Shown one piece after another: positions 1 to 9,593 of a stretch of DNA of 64,000 nt. Numbering within the stretch: position 1 is the first letter of the stretch; each line of letters begins with the position of its first letter. A program made the position numbers and the translations under genes. This DNA comes from Arion vulgaris (Eukaryota > Mollusca > Gastropoda > Stylommatophora > Arionidae), in contig CM036775.1 in assembly GCA_020796225.1 (NCBI GenBank), positions 10,715,171 through 10,779,170 of the forward strand. Direction: 5' to 3'. The notes under the pieces are model-generated. The model searched no databases and was not told the origin of the DNA. It saw only the letters and a list, made by a program, of their open reading frames with translations.

Positions 1-210
1 ATTCAATGTTCAACTTCTGATGTCAGTATTCAATGTTCAACTTCTACTGTCAGTATTCAATGTTCAACTTCTACTGTCAGTATTCAAGTTAACTTATGTC
101 GTATTCAATGTCAACTTCTCTGTCAGTATTCAATTTAACTTCTGAGTCAGTACACATGTTCACTCTGCTGCGTATTCACTGTTAACTTCACTGTCAGTTC
201 ATGTCAATTC
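1..210. repeat. minisatellite, about 27-bp unit
   Basis: Direct repeats of a unit like ATTCAATGTTCAACTTCTAC plus TGTCAGT. The first three units are near perfect. Later units lose one to several bases each, a decay pattern seen at the edge of many arrays in this window. The array runs off the left edge. Confidence 0.85.
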
Positions 211-247
211 AAAATGGCATGTCAAGTGCTACATTTTCCTAGTGATG

Positions 248-495
248 TACACAGGGTGGCGTCTGTGGCTTAGGGGATAGTGACTCGGTCTATTCCCCGA
301 TGTTCTGAGTTCGAATCACGCTGCGGACAGTTTGTTTGCAAATTGTTTCGCGTGGATTTTACAAAAAGGACTATGACGCCACTCGTTCAGAAAGCAATGG
401 CAAACTACTGAACTAGACAAATCCTGACAATCACAAACAGCGTTAAAAGCGGGGTTGATTCAAGTCCTGTAAAGGATATGCAATTAAAAAAATAA
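248..495 (+). mobile_element. tRNA-derived SINE-like element
   Basis: An A-box-like stretch (TGGCTTAGGGGATAGTGAC, about 267-285) is followed by a B box (GAGTTCGAATCAC, about 306-318). This is the RNA polymerase III promoter layout of a tRNA-derived SINE. A non-tRNA body with the phrase AAAGCAATGGCAAACTACTG follows, then an A-rich 3' end near 485-495. No second copy is in the window and no clear TSD was found, so the boundaries are approximate. It is not a tRNA gene, because the acceptor and anticodon arms do not pair. Confidence 0.5.
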
Positions 496-605
496 GATAT
501 ACACAGATGTGCACATAGACGAGCACACATACGTACATATCGACGTATACACAGACGGGCACACAGACGTACACATAGACGTACATACAGACGTGCACAT
601 ACAGA
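495..605. repeat. CA-rich short tandem repeat, about 12-bp unit
   Basis: Degenerate repeats of the type ACGTACACATAG. No coding or element signal was seen. Confidence 0.6.
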
Positions 606-630
606 GAAGATATGTATATAGAGATTTATA

Positions 631-634
<4 letters not shown>

Positions 635-662
<28 letters not shown>
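635..662. repeat. (AT)n microsatellite
   Basis: Uninterrupted alternating A and T. Confidence 0.95.
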
Positions 663-663
<1 letters not shown>

Positions 664-696
664 GGAGAGTGGGTGAGAAGAGAGATAATGGAGAAT

Positions 697-1925
697 TTCA
701 AATAGTAGTGAGGTACACGGGAAGTAGTACAAGAGAGAGAAGTGAGGTACACAAGAGAGAAGTGAGGTACACAGAGAGAAGTGAGGTACACAGAGAGAGA
801 AGTGAGGTATAGAGAAATGAACATGAGAGAGAATGAGGTATACAGAGAGAGAAGTGAGGTACAAGAGAGAATAGGTACATCAGAGAGAAGTGAGGTACAC
901 AGAGAGAAGTGAGGTACACAGAGAGAGAAGTGAGGTATACAGAGAGAGAAATGAGTACAAGAGAGAGAAGTGAGGTAACAGAGAGAGAAGTAGAATACAG
1001 AGAGAGAAATGACACAGAGAGAAAGTGAGGTACACAGAGAGAGAATGAGGTACACAGAGAGAGAAGTGAGGGTACACGAGAGAGAAGTGAGGTACACAGA
1101 GAGAGAAGTGAGGTACAGAGAGAGAAATGAACACAGAGAGAGAAGTGAGGTACACAGAGAGAGAAGTGAGGTACACAGAGAGATGAGACAAGAGAGAAGT
1201 GAGGTACACAGAGAGAGAAGTGAGGTACACAGAAGAGGAAGGAGAAGTGAGGTACACAGAGAGAGAAGTGAGGTACACAGAGAGAAGTGAGGTACACAGA
1301 GAGAGAAGTGAGGTACACAGAGAGAGAAGTGAGGTATACAGAAAAGGAAATGAACATAGAGAGAGAAATGAGGTACACAGAGAGAGAAGTGAGGTACACA
1401 GAGAGAGAAGTGAGGTACACAGAGATAGAAGTGAGGTACACAGAGAGAGAAGTGAGGTACACAGAGAGAGAGAAGTGAGGTATACAGAGAGAGAAATGAA
1501 CATAGAGAGAGAAGTGAAGTACACAGAGAGAGAAGTGAGGTATACAGAGAGAGAAATGAACACAGAGAGAGAAGTGAGGTACACAGGGGAGAATGAGGTA
1601 CACAGAGAGAGAAGTGAGGTACACAGAGAGAGAAGTGAGGTACACAGAGAGAGAAGTGAGGGTATACAGAGAGAAATGAACACAGAGAGAGAAGTGAGGT
1701 ACACAGAGAGAGAAGTGAGGTACACAGAGAGAGAGAGAAAGTGAGGTACACAGAGAGATAAGTGAGGTACACAGAGAGAGAGAGAAGTGAGGTACACAGA
1801 GAGAGAAGTGAGGTACACAGAGAGAGAAGTGAGGTACAAGAGAGAGAAGATGAGGTACACACAGAGAGAAGTGAGGTACACAGAGAGAGAAATGAACATA
1901 GAGAGAGAAGTGAACTACACAAAAT
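697..1925. repeat. minisatellite, 21-bp unit
   Basis: More than 50 units of GAGAGAGAAGTGAGGTACAC plus A. Because 21 is divisible by three, open frames of 181 to 522 codons cross the array on both strands (repeat peptides VHRERSE and SLCTSLL). They have no start context or other sequence and are not treated as genes. Many units have lost 1-5 bases. Confidence 0.95.
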
Positions 1926-2044
1926 GATTAATATCAGATGAGAATACAATGTTTGATGTAAGAATAGAATCAATCAATCAATCAAGTGCCGTGCCGGTTG
2001 GTGTAGGTGATCATGTCTCTCCACATCCTTCAGTCTCTGGTACA

Positions 2045-2224
2045 CAGGACCGTGCGGTATATTTTCTCAGTATGATGCAAGTCTTCGAAATCCGTCCCTT
2101 AAATATTTTTTTATTTAAAATAACCTTCAATTGTAGTTTTGATTTCGCTGTTTATGCCGCCCCCTCCCCTTACAGTGCCGCCTGATGCGACCACCTCCTG
2201 TATCATAGCACGGCACGGCCCTAC
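2045..2224. mobile_element. candidate MITE 'X', copy 1
   Basis: This 180-bp block has no counterpart in the sister LINE at 4574-5140, so it is an insertion. It is flanked by TGGTACA at 2038-2044 and 2225-2231, a possible 7-bp TSD. Its ends are imperfect inverted repeats (AGGACCGTGCGGTAT against AGGGCCGTGCCGTG). A second copy lies at 37453-38003. No coding capacity; superfamily not assigned. Confidence 0.5.
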
Positions 2225-2517
2225 TGGTACAATCCATAAACTCCGTCACCGAACCATTGCCGAACCACGATTTCAAGCCGTCCGGAATGTAGTCCATTTG
2301 TCGTCCTCAATCTTTCTTCCCTTGTATTTTGCCGGTTGTAACCGAATGTTCTAAACTTCCCATTCTAATTATATGTCCGAAAAATCTTGATTGTCTGCTT
2401 CTTATTTGATTGATTAGATTTCGATATGAATCTGTCTCAGACAAGATCTCTTCGTTGATCTTTCTAGCTGTCCATGGAACATTCAACATTCTTCGGAGAA
2501 ACCACATTTCTGTAGCT

Positions 2518-2817
2518 ATGTGGTTAAGCCATGTATGCGGTTCTCTTGTATGTGGCTATGTGGTGGTTGGGGTCTTGTGGCTAAGTGGTTAAACCCTTTG
2601 CCTTGTGAGTCGAAGGTCGTGGTTCGAATCCGGACCGCGCCGTTCTGTTCACGAGTGCAGTTTTTCCAGAGACCTCTAGGATTGTTGCTGGAGCTACGGA
2701 GTTTGTACTCTGTGCAATACTCTCTGCAGGTGGTGTGCCATTTATGCGGAGAGGGACCGAGCCATATGGGTAAAACCCGGTGCAATGAAGTCAATACTTC
2801 GGCTTTTAACTTTTTAA
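2518..2817 (+). mobile_element. SINE A, copy 1, inserted in LINE
   Basis: tRNA-derived SINE: A-box region TGGCTAAGTGGTTAAACC and B box GGTTCGAATCC (about 2622-2632). A body follows that contains TAGGATTGTTGCTGGAGCTACGG, and the 3' end has CCCGGTGCAATGAAGTCAA. It is flanked by ACATTTCTGTAGCT (2504-2517) and ACATTTCTGTGGCT (2818-2831), a 14-bp TSD with one difference. The host is the family 3 LINE, so this SINE is the younger. About 50 bp at its 5' end is a duplicated or garbled copy of the head. Other copies are at 34988-35661, 49909-50060 and 59847-60100. Confidence 0.8.
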
Positions 2818-2919
2818 ACATTTCTGTGGCTTCCAATATTCTTACCATTTGTCTGTTCATTGTCCATGACTCACTGCCATCTAAAAGTCTTATCTTATCT
2901 TATCTTAACCACATTTGCC

Positions 2920-3455
2920 GTGAAGCTTCGCGGGGAGATGTAGTTTTCTATCTTGTGCCAGGTGTGTTGCGCTTGACGTTGTCAGTCCATGCTTTCGCAG
3001 GGACTCTGAGATGTTATCTATTCATCGTGTTCTTGGTCTGCCTCGTGCTTTGCGCCCTGAGTGTCGATTATTGTAGGCACGTGATGGTAGTAAATGTGGT
3101 TCCATTCTCATTAGATGACCGAACCACATGATTCTTTGCTTCTCGATGTACTGTATGCATGGTATAGTACCAACGATGCTTCTGATATTCTCGTTTCTCA
3201 CTCTATCTCTCCTTGTAACGTTGACAGCTTTTCGTAGACATCTCATTTCACATGTTGTAATCTTTCTTTCTTGTGTCTTAGTCAGGGCCATGTTTGGCAC
3301 TGATAGCAGAGAGTTGGAATAAATAGTTTTTTAGTTATCGTTTGACTGCCATGTTAATGCTTGGATGTTTTAATAGTGGTGACAGTTGGTATGTCACTGC
3401 GTTTGCCTTCTGGCATCTAGTCTCAATTTCTCTGTCCATCTTTCCATCTGCTATG
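2920..3455 (-). mobile_element. LINE 3' fragment, family 5
   Basis: The minus strand reads the ORF2 C-terminal region. KANAVTYQ-type sequence lies near 3390, ITTCEMRCLRKAVN near 3230, then RIMWFGHLMRM and KARGRPRTR toward 3030. It matches a second copy at 61995-62588 (same order KANAVTYQ, ITTCEMRCLRK, WFGHLIRI, KARGRPRK), which fixes the assignment. Frames are broken between segments. No TSD could be read because other elements abut both ends. Confidence 0.7.
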
Positions 3456-4175
3456 AAAATCATCATCATCAAGGTGCGTATCCTTTATAGGACGTTGCTC
3501 TCTTTGCAGCACATCTGAAATTCACTCTGTCTCTTGCCAGTTCACCCACTTCGTCGATGGTCATGTTCATGGTTTCTTTAATATCTTGTTGCCATCTTCT
3601 TCTTGGTCTGCCTCTGCGTCCTGGGACCCTGCCCTCTAATATTGTTCTTTCCAGGCCATTGTGACGCTTGATGTGACCAAAGTATGTAATTTTTCTGTAT
3701 AGTATGTTGTTTATCAGCCAATTCTCTTTAACATTTAGTTCTTTCAGAACATCAGTGTTCTTTCTTTTTCTGTCCATGGTATTCGTATGATCCTTCTGTA
3801 GCATTTAGTTTCGAAGGACTGGATTTTCGTTCTTAATTTCTGTGTAATAGTCCATGATTCACAACCATAAGTAGCCACTGGGAAAATGCATGCTCTCAAT
3901 ATTTTTAATTTTAATATTTTGCCACATATTCTTCATTGTGTTTAACTTCTTGATTGCTATTGCCAATCTTCTTGAGATTTCTTTGGAGCAGTCACCGTTA
4001 TTGTTAATTATGGAGCCCAGATATTCGTAACTCTCTACACAATGGAGTTCTTCATTGTTTATTTGGATATTAGGTGAGCCTTTTGCTTTGTCAGTTGACA
4101 TGATTTCTGTTTTTTGTGTATTCAAATATAGTTGTGAAAGTACTCCGAAGATATTTGAATTTTGTAGTCTGTCAT
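3456..4175 (-). mobile_element. LINE 3' fragment, family 4
   Basis: On the minus strand, a reverse-transcriptase thumb segment (NTQKTEIMS, then VESYEYLGSIINNNGD, about 3990-4130) is followed by KITYFGHIKRHNGLE and GRRGRPRRRWQQDI (3470-3800). The 3' end is a short (TGA)n tail at about 3460-3473. It is 5'-truncated inside family 3 sequence near 4175. Frameshifted, so not a functional ORF. Confidence 0.75.
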
Positions 4176-4297
4176 CTAAAGGTATTAGCTCTATATAGCA
4201 CTGGGCTACTTGTTTCTTCAACGTCACTGAGAATGATTTATTGAAGAGTATGTTTCTCATCTTTTGACAGGCGGTTTTCGTATGAATAGAGTAGAAT
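4175..4297 (-). mobile_element. LINE fragment, family 3 (host remnant)
   Basis: The minus strand encodes FNKSFSVTLKKQVAQCYIE, which aligns with VNSLPMTLRKRVLQCYIEP of the family 3 copy at 4574-5140. It is a remnant separated from the rest by later family 4 insertions. Confidence 0.6.
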
Positions 4298-4573
4298 CAT
4301 CATCATCATCAAGTAGCTTGTCGCTTCCAGAACTTGGCTCCCATGACTGCAGTCATGAAAAACTATGTTCTGTGCAAGTTGACCGGTGTCAGCAGCAGTC
4401 ATTCTCAGATCGTCAGTGACATCTTGCACACATCGTCTTCTAGTTCTTCCTCTCATTCTTCTTCCAGGCATCATTCCCTCCAACATTATCTTCTCTAGGC
4501 ACTCATGTCTTTTGATGTGTCCGAAATATTTAATTTTCCTTGTTTTTATGCTCTTCAATAGACAACTCTCTAA
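4298..4573 (-). mobile_element. LINE 3' fragment, family 4, with TSD
   Basis: Severely 5'-truncated copy. The minus strand encodes IKYFGHIKRHECLEKIM, then GRRMRGRTRRRCVQDV and the end VLEATSYL, followed by a (TGA)n tail at 4298-4310. It is flanked by AGTAGAAT at 4290-4297 and 4574-4581 (8-bp TSD). It sits in the 3' tail region of the family 3 copy that follows. Confidence 0.75.
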
Positions 4574-5140
4574 AGTAGAATCAATCAAGTGCCATGCCTG
4601 CCGGCGTAGGCGATCATGTCTCTCCACAACTCTCTTTGCTTGGTGCATGTAATCAGTTCTGACGTCGATATTTTGTCGAACCATGATGTCAGGCCATCCA
4701 ACATCTTCTCCCTCTGTCTTCCACGATCTCTCCTTCCTGAATTTTACCTGTAGTCACCAAATGTTCTAAACCTTCTCTCCGCATTATATGCCCGAAGAAC
4801 CTTGATTGTCGGATTCTTATTCTTTTGATAAGGTTTCTTTGTGTGCAGGCCTGATTTAAAACCTCCACGTTTGTTTTCTTTGCTGTCCATGGAATTCTCA
4901 AAATTCTTCTGTAAAACCACATCTCTGTGGCTTCCAATGATCGTATTGATTGTTTGTTCAGTGTCCATGATTCGCTGCCATACATAAGAATTGGTTCAAT
5001 ATAGCATTGGAGTACTCGTTTTCGCAGTGTCATTGGTAGTGAGTTCACGCATAGTGTGTTCTTCATTTTCATAAAAGCTGCTTTCGTTTGAGCTATTCTA
5101 CTCCTAATCTCTGTTGTACATCTTCAATCTGGTGAAAGTA
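4574..5140 (-). mobile_element. LINE 3' fragment, family 3
   Basis: The minus-strand frame 4689-5072 reads thumb-like LRKRVLQCYIEPILMYGSES, then WTLNKQSIRSLEATEMWFYR, RILRIPWTAKKTNVEV, RFFGHIMRREGLEHLVTTGK. This is a typical post-RT region of an APE-type LINE ORF2. The 3' terminus has a TTGATT tail at about 4579-4590. 5'-truncated near 5140. Confidence 0.8.
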
Positions 5141-5154
5141 GAATACAGAATCGA

Positions 5155-5275
5155 AAACATGAAATACCATCAGCGATTTCTCTATGACTAACTCAATCAA
5201 ACACATCACCAACTATTTCTTTATGACTAACTCAATCAAATACATCACCAACCATTTCACTATGACTAACTCCAT
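5155..5275. repeat. minisatellite, 39-bp unit, left block
   Basis: Units contain CTATGACTAACTCAATCAAA and CACATCACCAACTATTTCT. The array continues at 5578-5812 after a LINE fragment inserted between the blocks. Confidence 0.9.
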
Positions 5276-5577
5276 CAACAGCATCGACTGATGGGGAGTT
5301 GAAGATGGATAAGGGGATATTCTTCGGTCTCTTCGCGACTCTCTGTTGGATGAAGACACTAAAATCGATGTTGAATCGATCAAGCGATTAAGGAAGTTTG
5401 GAGTTGTCCATTGTTCAAGTCGAACTGGATGCCTGAGAGGCAGAGTGGGAGGTGTGTTTAATCAGCGAGCCACAGGAACCATCAGTATGCATACTCTTCG
5501 ATATCTGTTGGGGAGACTGAGCACCTATGGGTCTGCCCGGAGTGCAATGGCGTCAGTTTAGTAACCAATAACCAATA
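5275..5577 (+). mobile_element. LINE 3' end, family 8a, inside the 39-bp array
   Basis: The frame 5346-5561 encodes DEDTKIDVESIKRLRKFGV and, after CLRGRVGGV, NQRATGTISMHTLRYLLG. This is the end of an RNase H-bearing LINE ORF2, as shown by the longer copy at 57575-57938. The element ends in TAACCAATAACCAAT, shared exactly by the other two family 8a copies (49373-49590, 57575-57938). Array sequence resumes directly after. 5'-truncated; non-functional. Confidence 0.8.
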
Positions 5578-5812
5578 ATTCCATCAAACACACCAATAAC
5601 TCCATCAAACACATCACCAACTATTTCTATATGACTAACTCCATCAAATACATCACCAAATATTTCTCTATGACTAACTCAATCAAACACATCACCAACT
5701 ATTTCTCTATGACTAACTTAATCAAATACATCACCAACTATTTCTCTATGACTAATTCAATCAAATACATCACCAACTATTTCTCTATGACTAACTCCAT
5801 CAAAAACATGAA
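5578..5812. repeat. minisatellite, 39-bp unit, right block
   Basis: Continuation of the array at 5155. The 13-codon periodicity gives the repeat peptide MTNSIKYITNYFS, an artefact of unit length. Confidence 0.9.
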
Positions 5813-5831
5813 ACAACATCAACAATTATAT

Positions 5832-5845
5832 TTCTCTCTCTTTAG
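5832..5845 (+). promoter_or_regulatory. possible 3' splice site upstream of receptor exon 1
   Basis: A pyrimidine run (TTTCTCTCTCTTTAG) ends in AG at 5844-5845, 85 bases before the receptor start codon. It may be the acceptor of the first coding exon, with a 5' untranslated exon further upstream. No donor was identified. Confidence 0.35.
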
Positions 5846-5930
5846 CCCAGGTCCAAATAAGCAAATATTTGAACTATATGGAGTCATCTGAGAGATTTGT
5901 TACTGGTAGTGAGAATATAAGCTCAGCCCC

Positions 5931-6148
5931 ATGGCCAGCAACAGCGCCAGCGACGATATTAACATAGTGAGTACGTCCTGGCAGCGCGTGGGTGAGCATG
6001 CGTTTGGAGATCTGCTGGTGGTCGCTATGGAGACTAAGAGAGAAACTCAAACACAGGAGGCCAACTATCTGTTTTTTGTCTCTAGCGTCGGCATGTCGCT
6101 GAACATCTTGGTGGTGACTATGATCTTTGTCAGACGCAATCTCAGAAG
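5931..6148 (+). CDS. class A GPCR, exon 1 (residues 1-72, N-terminus and TM1)
   Basis: First coding exon of a rhodopsin-like receptor predicted at the plasma membrane. The ATG at 5931 has a good context (CCCCATGG), and an in-frame TGA lies 21 bases upstream, which supports this start. An N-terminal tail of about 45 residues has no signal peptide. TM1 spans about residues 46-67 and carries the class A signature Gly-x-x-x-Asn-x-Leu-Val (GMSLNILVV, Asn58 at position 1.50), followed by the basic stop RRNLRR. The donor is AGAAG/GTAATC; the exon ends after two bases of codon 73. Joined to exon 2 the codon becomes Arg and the frame runs directly into TM2, a strong test of the model. Ligand unknown; I cannot name the subfamily. 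Confidence 0.85.
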
Positions 6149-6163
6149 GTAATCACTTGCTTC

Positions 6164-6738
6164 ATACATACATTCATACATTCATTCATTCATACATTCA
6201 TACATTCATTCATACATTCATTCATTCATTCATACATTCATTCATACATTCATACATTCATTCATACATTCATTCATACATTCATTCATACATTCATTCA
6301 TACATTCATACATTCATTCATTTATTTATTCATTTATTTATTCATTTATTTATTCATAAATGTATTCATTCATTTATTTATTAATTCATTTATTCATTCA
6401 TTTATTCATTCATTTATTTATTTATTCATTTATTTATTCATTCATACATTCATTTATTCATTCATTTATTCATTCATTTATTCATTCATTCATACATTCA
6501 TTTATTCATTCATTTATTCATTCATTCATACATTCATTTATTCATTCATTTATTCATTCATTCATACATTCATTTATTCATTCATTTATTCATTCATTTA
6601 TTCATTCATTCATACATTCATTTATTCATTCATTCATTTATTCATTTATTCATTCATTTATTCATTCATTTATTCATTCATTCATACATTCATTTATTCA
6701 TTCATTTATTCATTTATTCATACATTCATTCATACATT
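6164..6738. repeat. TTCA/TTTA tetranucleotide array
   Basis: Several hundred bases of ATTC, ATAC and ATTT tetramers with higher-order blocks of about 28-50 bp. The open frames FIHSFIHS are artefacts. The array lies exactly between the two copies of the exon 1 end. Confidence 0.95.
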
Positions 6739-6740
6739 AG

Positions 6741-6826
6741 TCTCTAGCGTCGGCATGTCACTGAACATCGTGATGGTGTCTATGATCTTTGTCAGACGAA
6801 ATCTCAGAAGGTGACCACTTGCTCTC
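6741..6826 (+). pseudogene. partial duplicate of GPCR exon 1 with splice donor
   Basis: These 86 bases repeat 6079-6164 at an offset of 662. The copy covers the last 70 coding bases (SVGMSLN through VRRNLRR) and the first 16 intron bases, including a GT donor at 6811-6812. Five coding differences are visible: two silent (TCG to TCA, CGC to CGA) and three conservative (Leu to Val, Val to Met, Thr to Ser); there is no stop. AG at 6739-6740 could serve as an acceptor, but splicing there would not keep the exon 1 frame. It is most likely a non-coding relic. Use as an alternative first exon from the ATG at 6755 cannot be excluded. Confidence 0.75.
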
Positions 6827-6849
6827 GTAACCTGTAACTTGCTACATTC

Positions 6850-6995
6850 ACTCGTAAGATACAACACAATACATTCATTAATCTCGTAAGAAAAAACTAG
6901 CTACATTCATTAATCTCGTAAGAAAAAACTAGCTACATTCATTAATCTCCTAAGATAACATATGCTACATTCATTAATCTCGTAAGATAGAACAT
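6850..6995. repeat. minisatellite, about 32-bp unit, left block
   Basis: Units of ATTCATTAATCTCGTAAGAT plus AGAACATGCTAC. The array is split by a LINE and resumes at 8887. Confidence 0.9.
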
Positions 6996-8886
6996 AATAA
7001 TAATAATAATAATTCCTCTCGTACCTTTATACGTTACATAGGGCCTGTAAGTAATTTCTCCATACCGCTCTATCCTGGGCAACTCGCTCAATCTCCTCCA
7101 TGGAACTGAGACCGATATTTCCTGCCTCAGCAAAGTTCGCTTCAGGGTCTCCTTAGGTCGACCTCTCTTTCTTGAACCCTTTGCATCCCACTTCAATGCC
7201 TGCTTTGATATTCGTTGATCATTTCTCCTCAAGGTGTGTCCAACATATCTCCATCTTCTCTTTCTTATAACAGTTGTCACTAGTGGTTGACCAGACATGT
7301 CTCTGATTTCATCACTTCTCCTGAATTCGTTCCATTTTATATTCATTTTTTTCGCAGACATCTATTTTCAAATGCATTCAACTTGCTTTCTATATCTTTA
7401 GTCATTTTCCAACTCTCGCTGGCATATGTTAGGATTGATACAACATTTGAATTGAAAATCCGTAATTTAGTTTTAATACTATATAACTTGCAGTTCCATA
7501 TTTTATTTAGACTTTCAAAGCTATTAGCTTGCATTCTATCATTTTGTATTTTCCAACTTCGCTGGTGAATGCAACAAATTGAATGAAAATCGTAAATGTT
7601 GTACTATATAACTTCAGTTCCATATTTTATTTAGACTTTTAAAAGCTGATGTTGCTTGCCAGTTGTATCATAATTTCTTTAACATTTCCGTGCAATCAAT
7701 TGCTACCAAATAGTGAACTGCCTGTATTTTATCATTTAGATTCCAGTATATCTGCATTACTTGCATATGTCTTCATATATTTGTTTTCATAGTTATCTGC
7801 AGTCAACTTTGATGCTATAGATGCAAGTTGTCTGTTTTTCTTTGCATATCTTGGTTGTTTCTACTTAACAAGGTAATATCATCTGCAAAATCCAAATCTT
7901 CTAGTTGACTATTTTCTACCCAATCGATGCCAGTTTCGCCTCTGCAACATTTTCGCATCACATAGTCAATGGCCACTCCAAACAATAGCGGAGATAGAAT
8001 ACAGCCCCTTGCTTTACTCCGGTTTCAACCATAAACAAGTCGCTGTGTCCACCATCAGTGCGAACTGCACACTGCGAACCATCATAGAGGCTCTTTAATG
8101 TTTATTATTTTGTCTGGTATTCCATAGCATCTCAGAATATTCCACAGAGAGATTTTGTGTAGACTATCAAAGGCTTTTTTAAAATCGATGAAATTTAGTA
8201 TGAGTGGTTGTTGCTTCTCAATATGTTCCTCCAAAATTAGTCGTAGGGTAATTATTTGGTCTAAGCAGCTTCTCCCAGGTCTAAAACCAGCTTGTTCTTC
8301 TCTCAGGGTTGTGTCCACTGCTCCTTTGATTCTATTAAGAATGATTTTGCAGAAAGTCTTGGTCATTACTGATAATAGGGTGATCCCTCTCCAGTTGTTG
8401 CAATCTTTGAGATCACCTTTTGGGGGATCTTAACAATTATTCCTTCTTCCATTGATCTGGGACAGTTTCTTCTTCCCATACTTTATTAAATAGTTCTTGC
8501 ACCTGGCTAATAGTTGTATCATCAGCCGCTTTGAGCATTTCTGCAGTAATGTTGTCATCACCGGCTGCCTTATTGTTTATCAAGGAATTGATTGCCTCCT
8601 TGACCTCAGCTACACATCATTTCTTCGTTAATTGGTAGGGAGCTGTTTCTTGCCTCTTCGTCAAACTTGAGTAGTACTGGTGGATCAGGTCTATTTAATA
8701 TTTCTTCTAAATGTTCTGCCCATCTTTTCTTCTGCTCGGTATCTGATGTTAGAATCTTGATTGGGCCACCCTTTGAAAAAAATGTTCCAGTAAGTTGTTT
8801 TAGTGTGTTGAATAGCATTTTACTGTTTCCAGTCTTAGCTGCCTTTTCCCCTTCTCGGCCAGTCGATTGACATATGCTCTTTTATT
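6996..8886 (-). mobile_element. LINE, family 2, 1.9 kb, with 11-bp TSD
   Basis: 5'-truncated APE-type LINE read on the minus strand. Upstream of the palm is a WAEHLEEILNRPDPP segment (about 8700). The RT palm shows EEQAGFRPGRSCLDQI and ILNFIDFKKAFDSLHK (8082-8366), and the catalytic FADD box is at 7878-7889. The C-terminal region at 6996-7361 reads MNIKWNEFRRSDEI, RRWRYVGHTLRRNDQ, SRKRGRPKETL. The 3' tail is (ATT)n. AGATAGAACAT occurs at 6985-6995 and 8887-8897, duplicated relative to the array phase, so it is a true TSD. Frames are broken; inactive. Relatives: 20712-21830 and 37498-37866. Confidence 0.85.
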
Positions 8887-9090
8887 AGATAGAACATGCT
8901 ACATTCACTAATCTCGTAAGATAGAACATGCTACATTCATTAATCTCGCAAGATAGAACATGCTACATTCATTAATCTCGTAAGATAAAGCATGCTACAT
9001 CCATTAATATCGTAAGATAGAACATGCTACATTCATTAATCTCGTAAGATAAAACATGCTACATTCATTAATCTCTTAATGGACAAACTT
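8887..9090. repeat. minisatellite, about 32-bp unit, right block
   Basis: Continuation of the array at 6850 beyond the LINE. It is followed by a (GATGAT)n stretch at about 9110-9155. Confidence 0.9.
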
Positions 9091-9249
9091 GATACATTCA
9101 TTCATATGCTAATGATTTTGAGGATGATGAGGATGATGAGGATGATGATGATGAGTTTGGGAAAAGAATCCCTGCTGACGATCATGTTTACAAGAGATAC
9201 CACCTGCTGTGTCCATGTATAAATGTGTCAATGTTACATCAGTTCTGTC

Positions 9250-9415
9250 GCCCGAGTGGTTACCGGGGCCCAAATTTGGGGGTAAAGAATAGAAGTCTAT
9301 GCGTTTAGAGACCTACCAAACCAATGTGCAACGTATACACATTCTTGGCAAAGATCAAACATATCACAAAGAGTGATTAAAATTGGTCGTAAAGAACGAA
9401 CGCAAGAAGAAGAAG
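9250..9415 (+). mobile_element. SINE B, copy 1 (internally deleted)
   Basis: Head CCCGAGTGGTTACCGGGGCC; 3' end with ATCACAAAGAGTGATTAAAA and a GAAGAAGAAG tail. Compared with full copies (53889-54138), about 85 central bases are missing. It is flanked by ATCAGTTCTGTC (9238-9249) and ATCAGTTATGTC (9416-9427), a 12-bp TSD with one change. Confidence 0.8.
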
Positions 9416-9427
9416 ATCAGTTATGTC

Positions 9428-9593
9428 TATGTATGAATGTGTCCTTATTACATCAGTTCGGTCTATGTCTGAATGTGTGTACTTTATAGCAGCTATGTCT
9501 ATGCTTGATGCCAGGTGTGTAACTGTGTCTATGTACGTTACCAGGTGTGTAACTATGTCTATGTAGGTTACCAGGTGTGTAACTATGTCTATG
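9428..9593. repeat. minisatellite, about 30-bp unit, left block
   Basis: Units of TACCAGGTGTGTAACTATGT plus CTATGTAGGT. The array resumes at 13649 on the far side of a 4-kb LINE. Confidence 0.85.

Larger units (their letters stand above)
1963..2895 (-). mobile_element. LINE 3' fragment, family 3, carrying a SINE and a MITE-like insert
   Basis: The minus strand encodes the C-terminal end of a non-LTR retrotransposon ORF2 at 2307-2507 (WFLRRMLNVPWTARKINEE, then RFFGHIIRM and LVTTGKI-like VTTGKIQ). This is the region after the reverse-transcriptase thumb. The 3' terminus is a TTGA-type tail at 1966-1983. The copy is 5'-truncated near 2895 and interrupted twice: a 180-bp insert at 2045-2224 and SINE A at 2518-2817. 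A sister copy lies at 4574-5140. Clade not assigned. Confidence 0.75.

Noticed and set aside
405..1973. 522-codon minus-strand frame
   Set aside because: Crosses a 21-bp array; repeats of SLCTSLL with no unique sequence, arising from a period divisible by three.
2622..2632. tRNA gene at the B box (also 306-318, 21480, 60030)
   Set aside because: No cloverleaf or anticodon arm; these are SINE promoter boxes with TSDs around the elements.
6739..6810. Mutually exclusive alternative exon for TM1
   Set aside because: Splicing exon 1 at the GT of 6078-6079 to the AG at 6739-6740 breaks the frame by one base, so a simple exon swap does not work.
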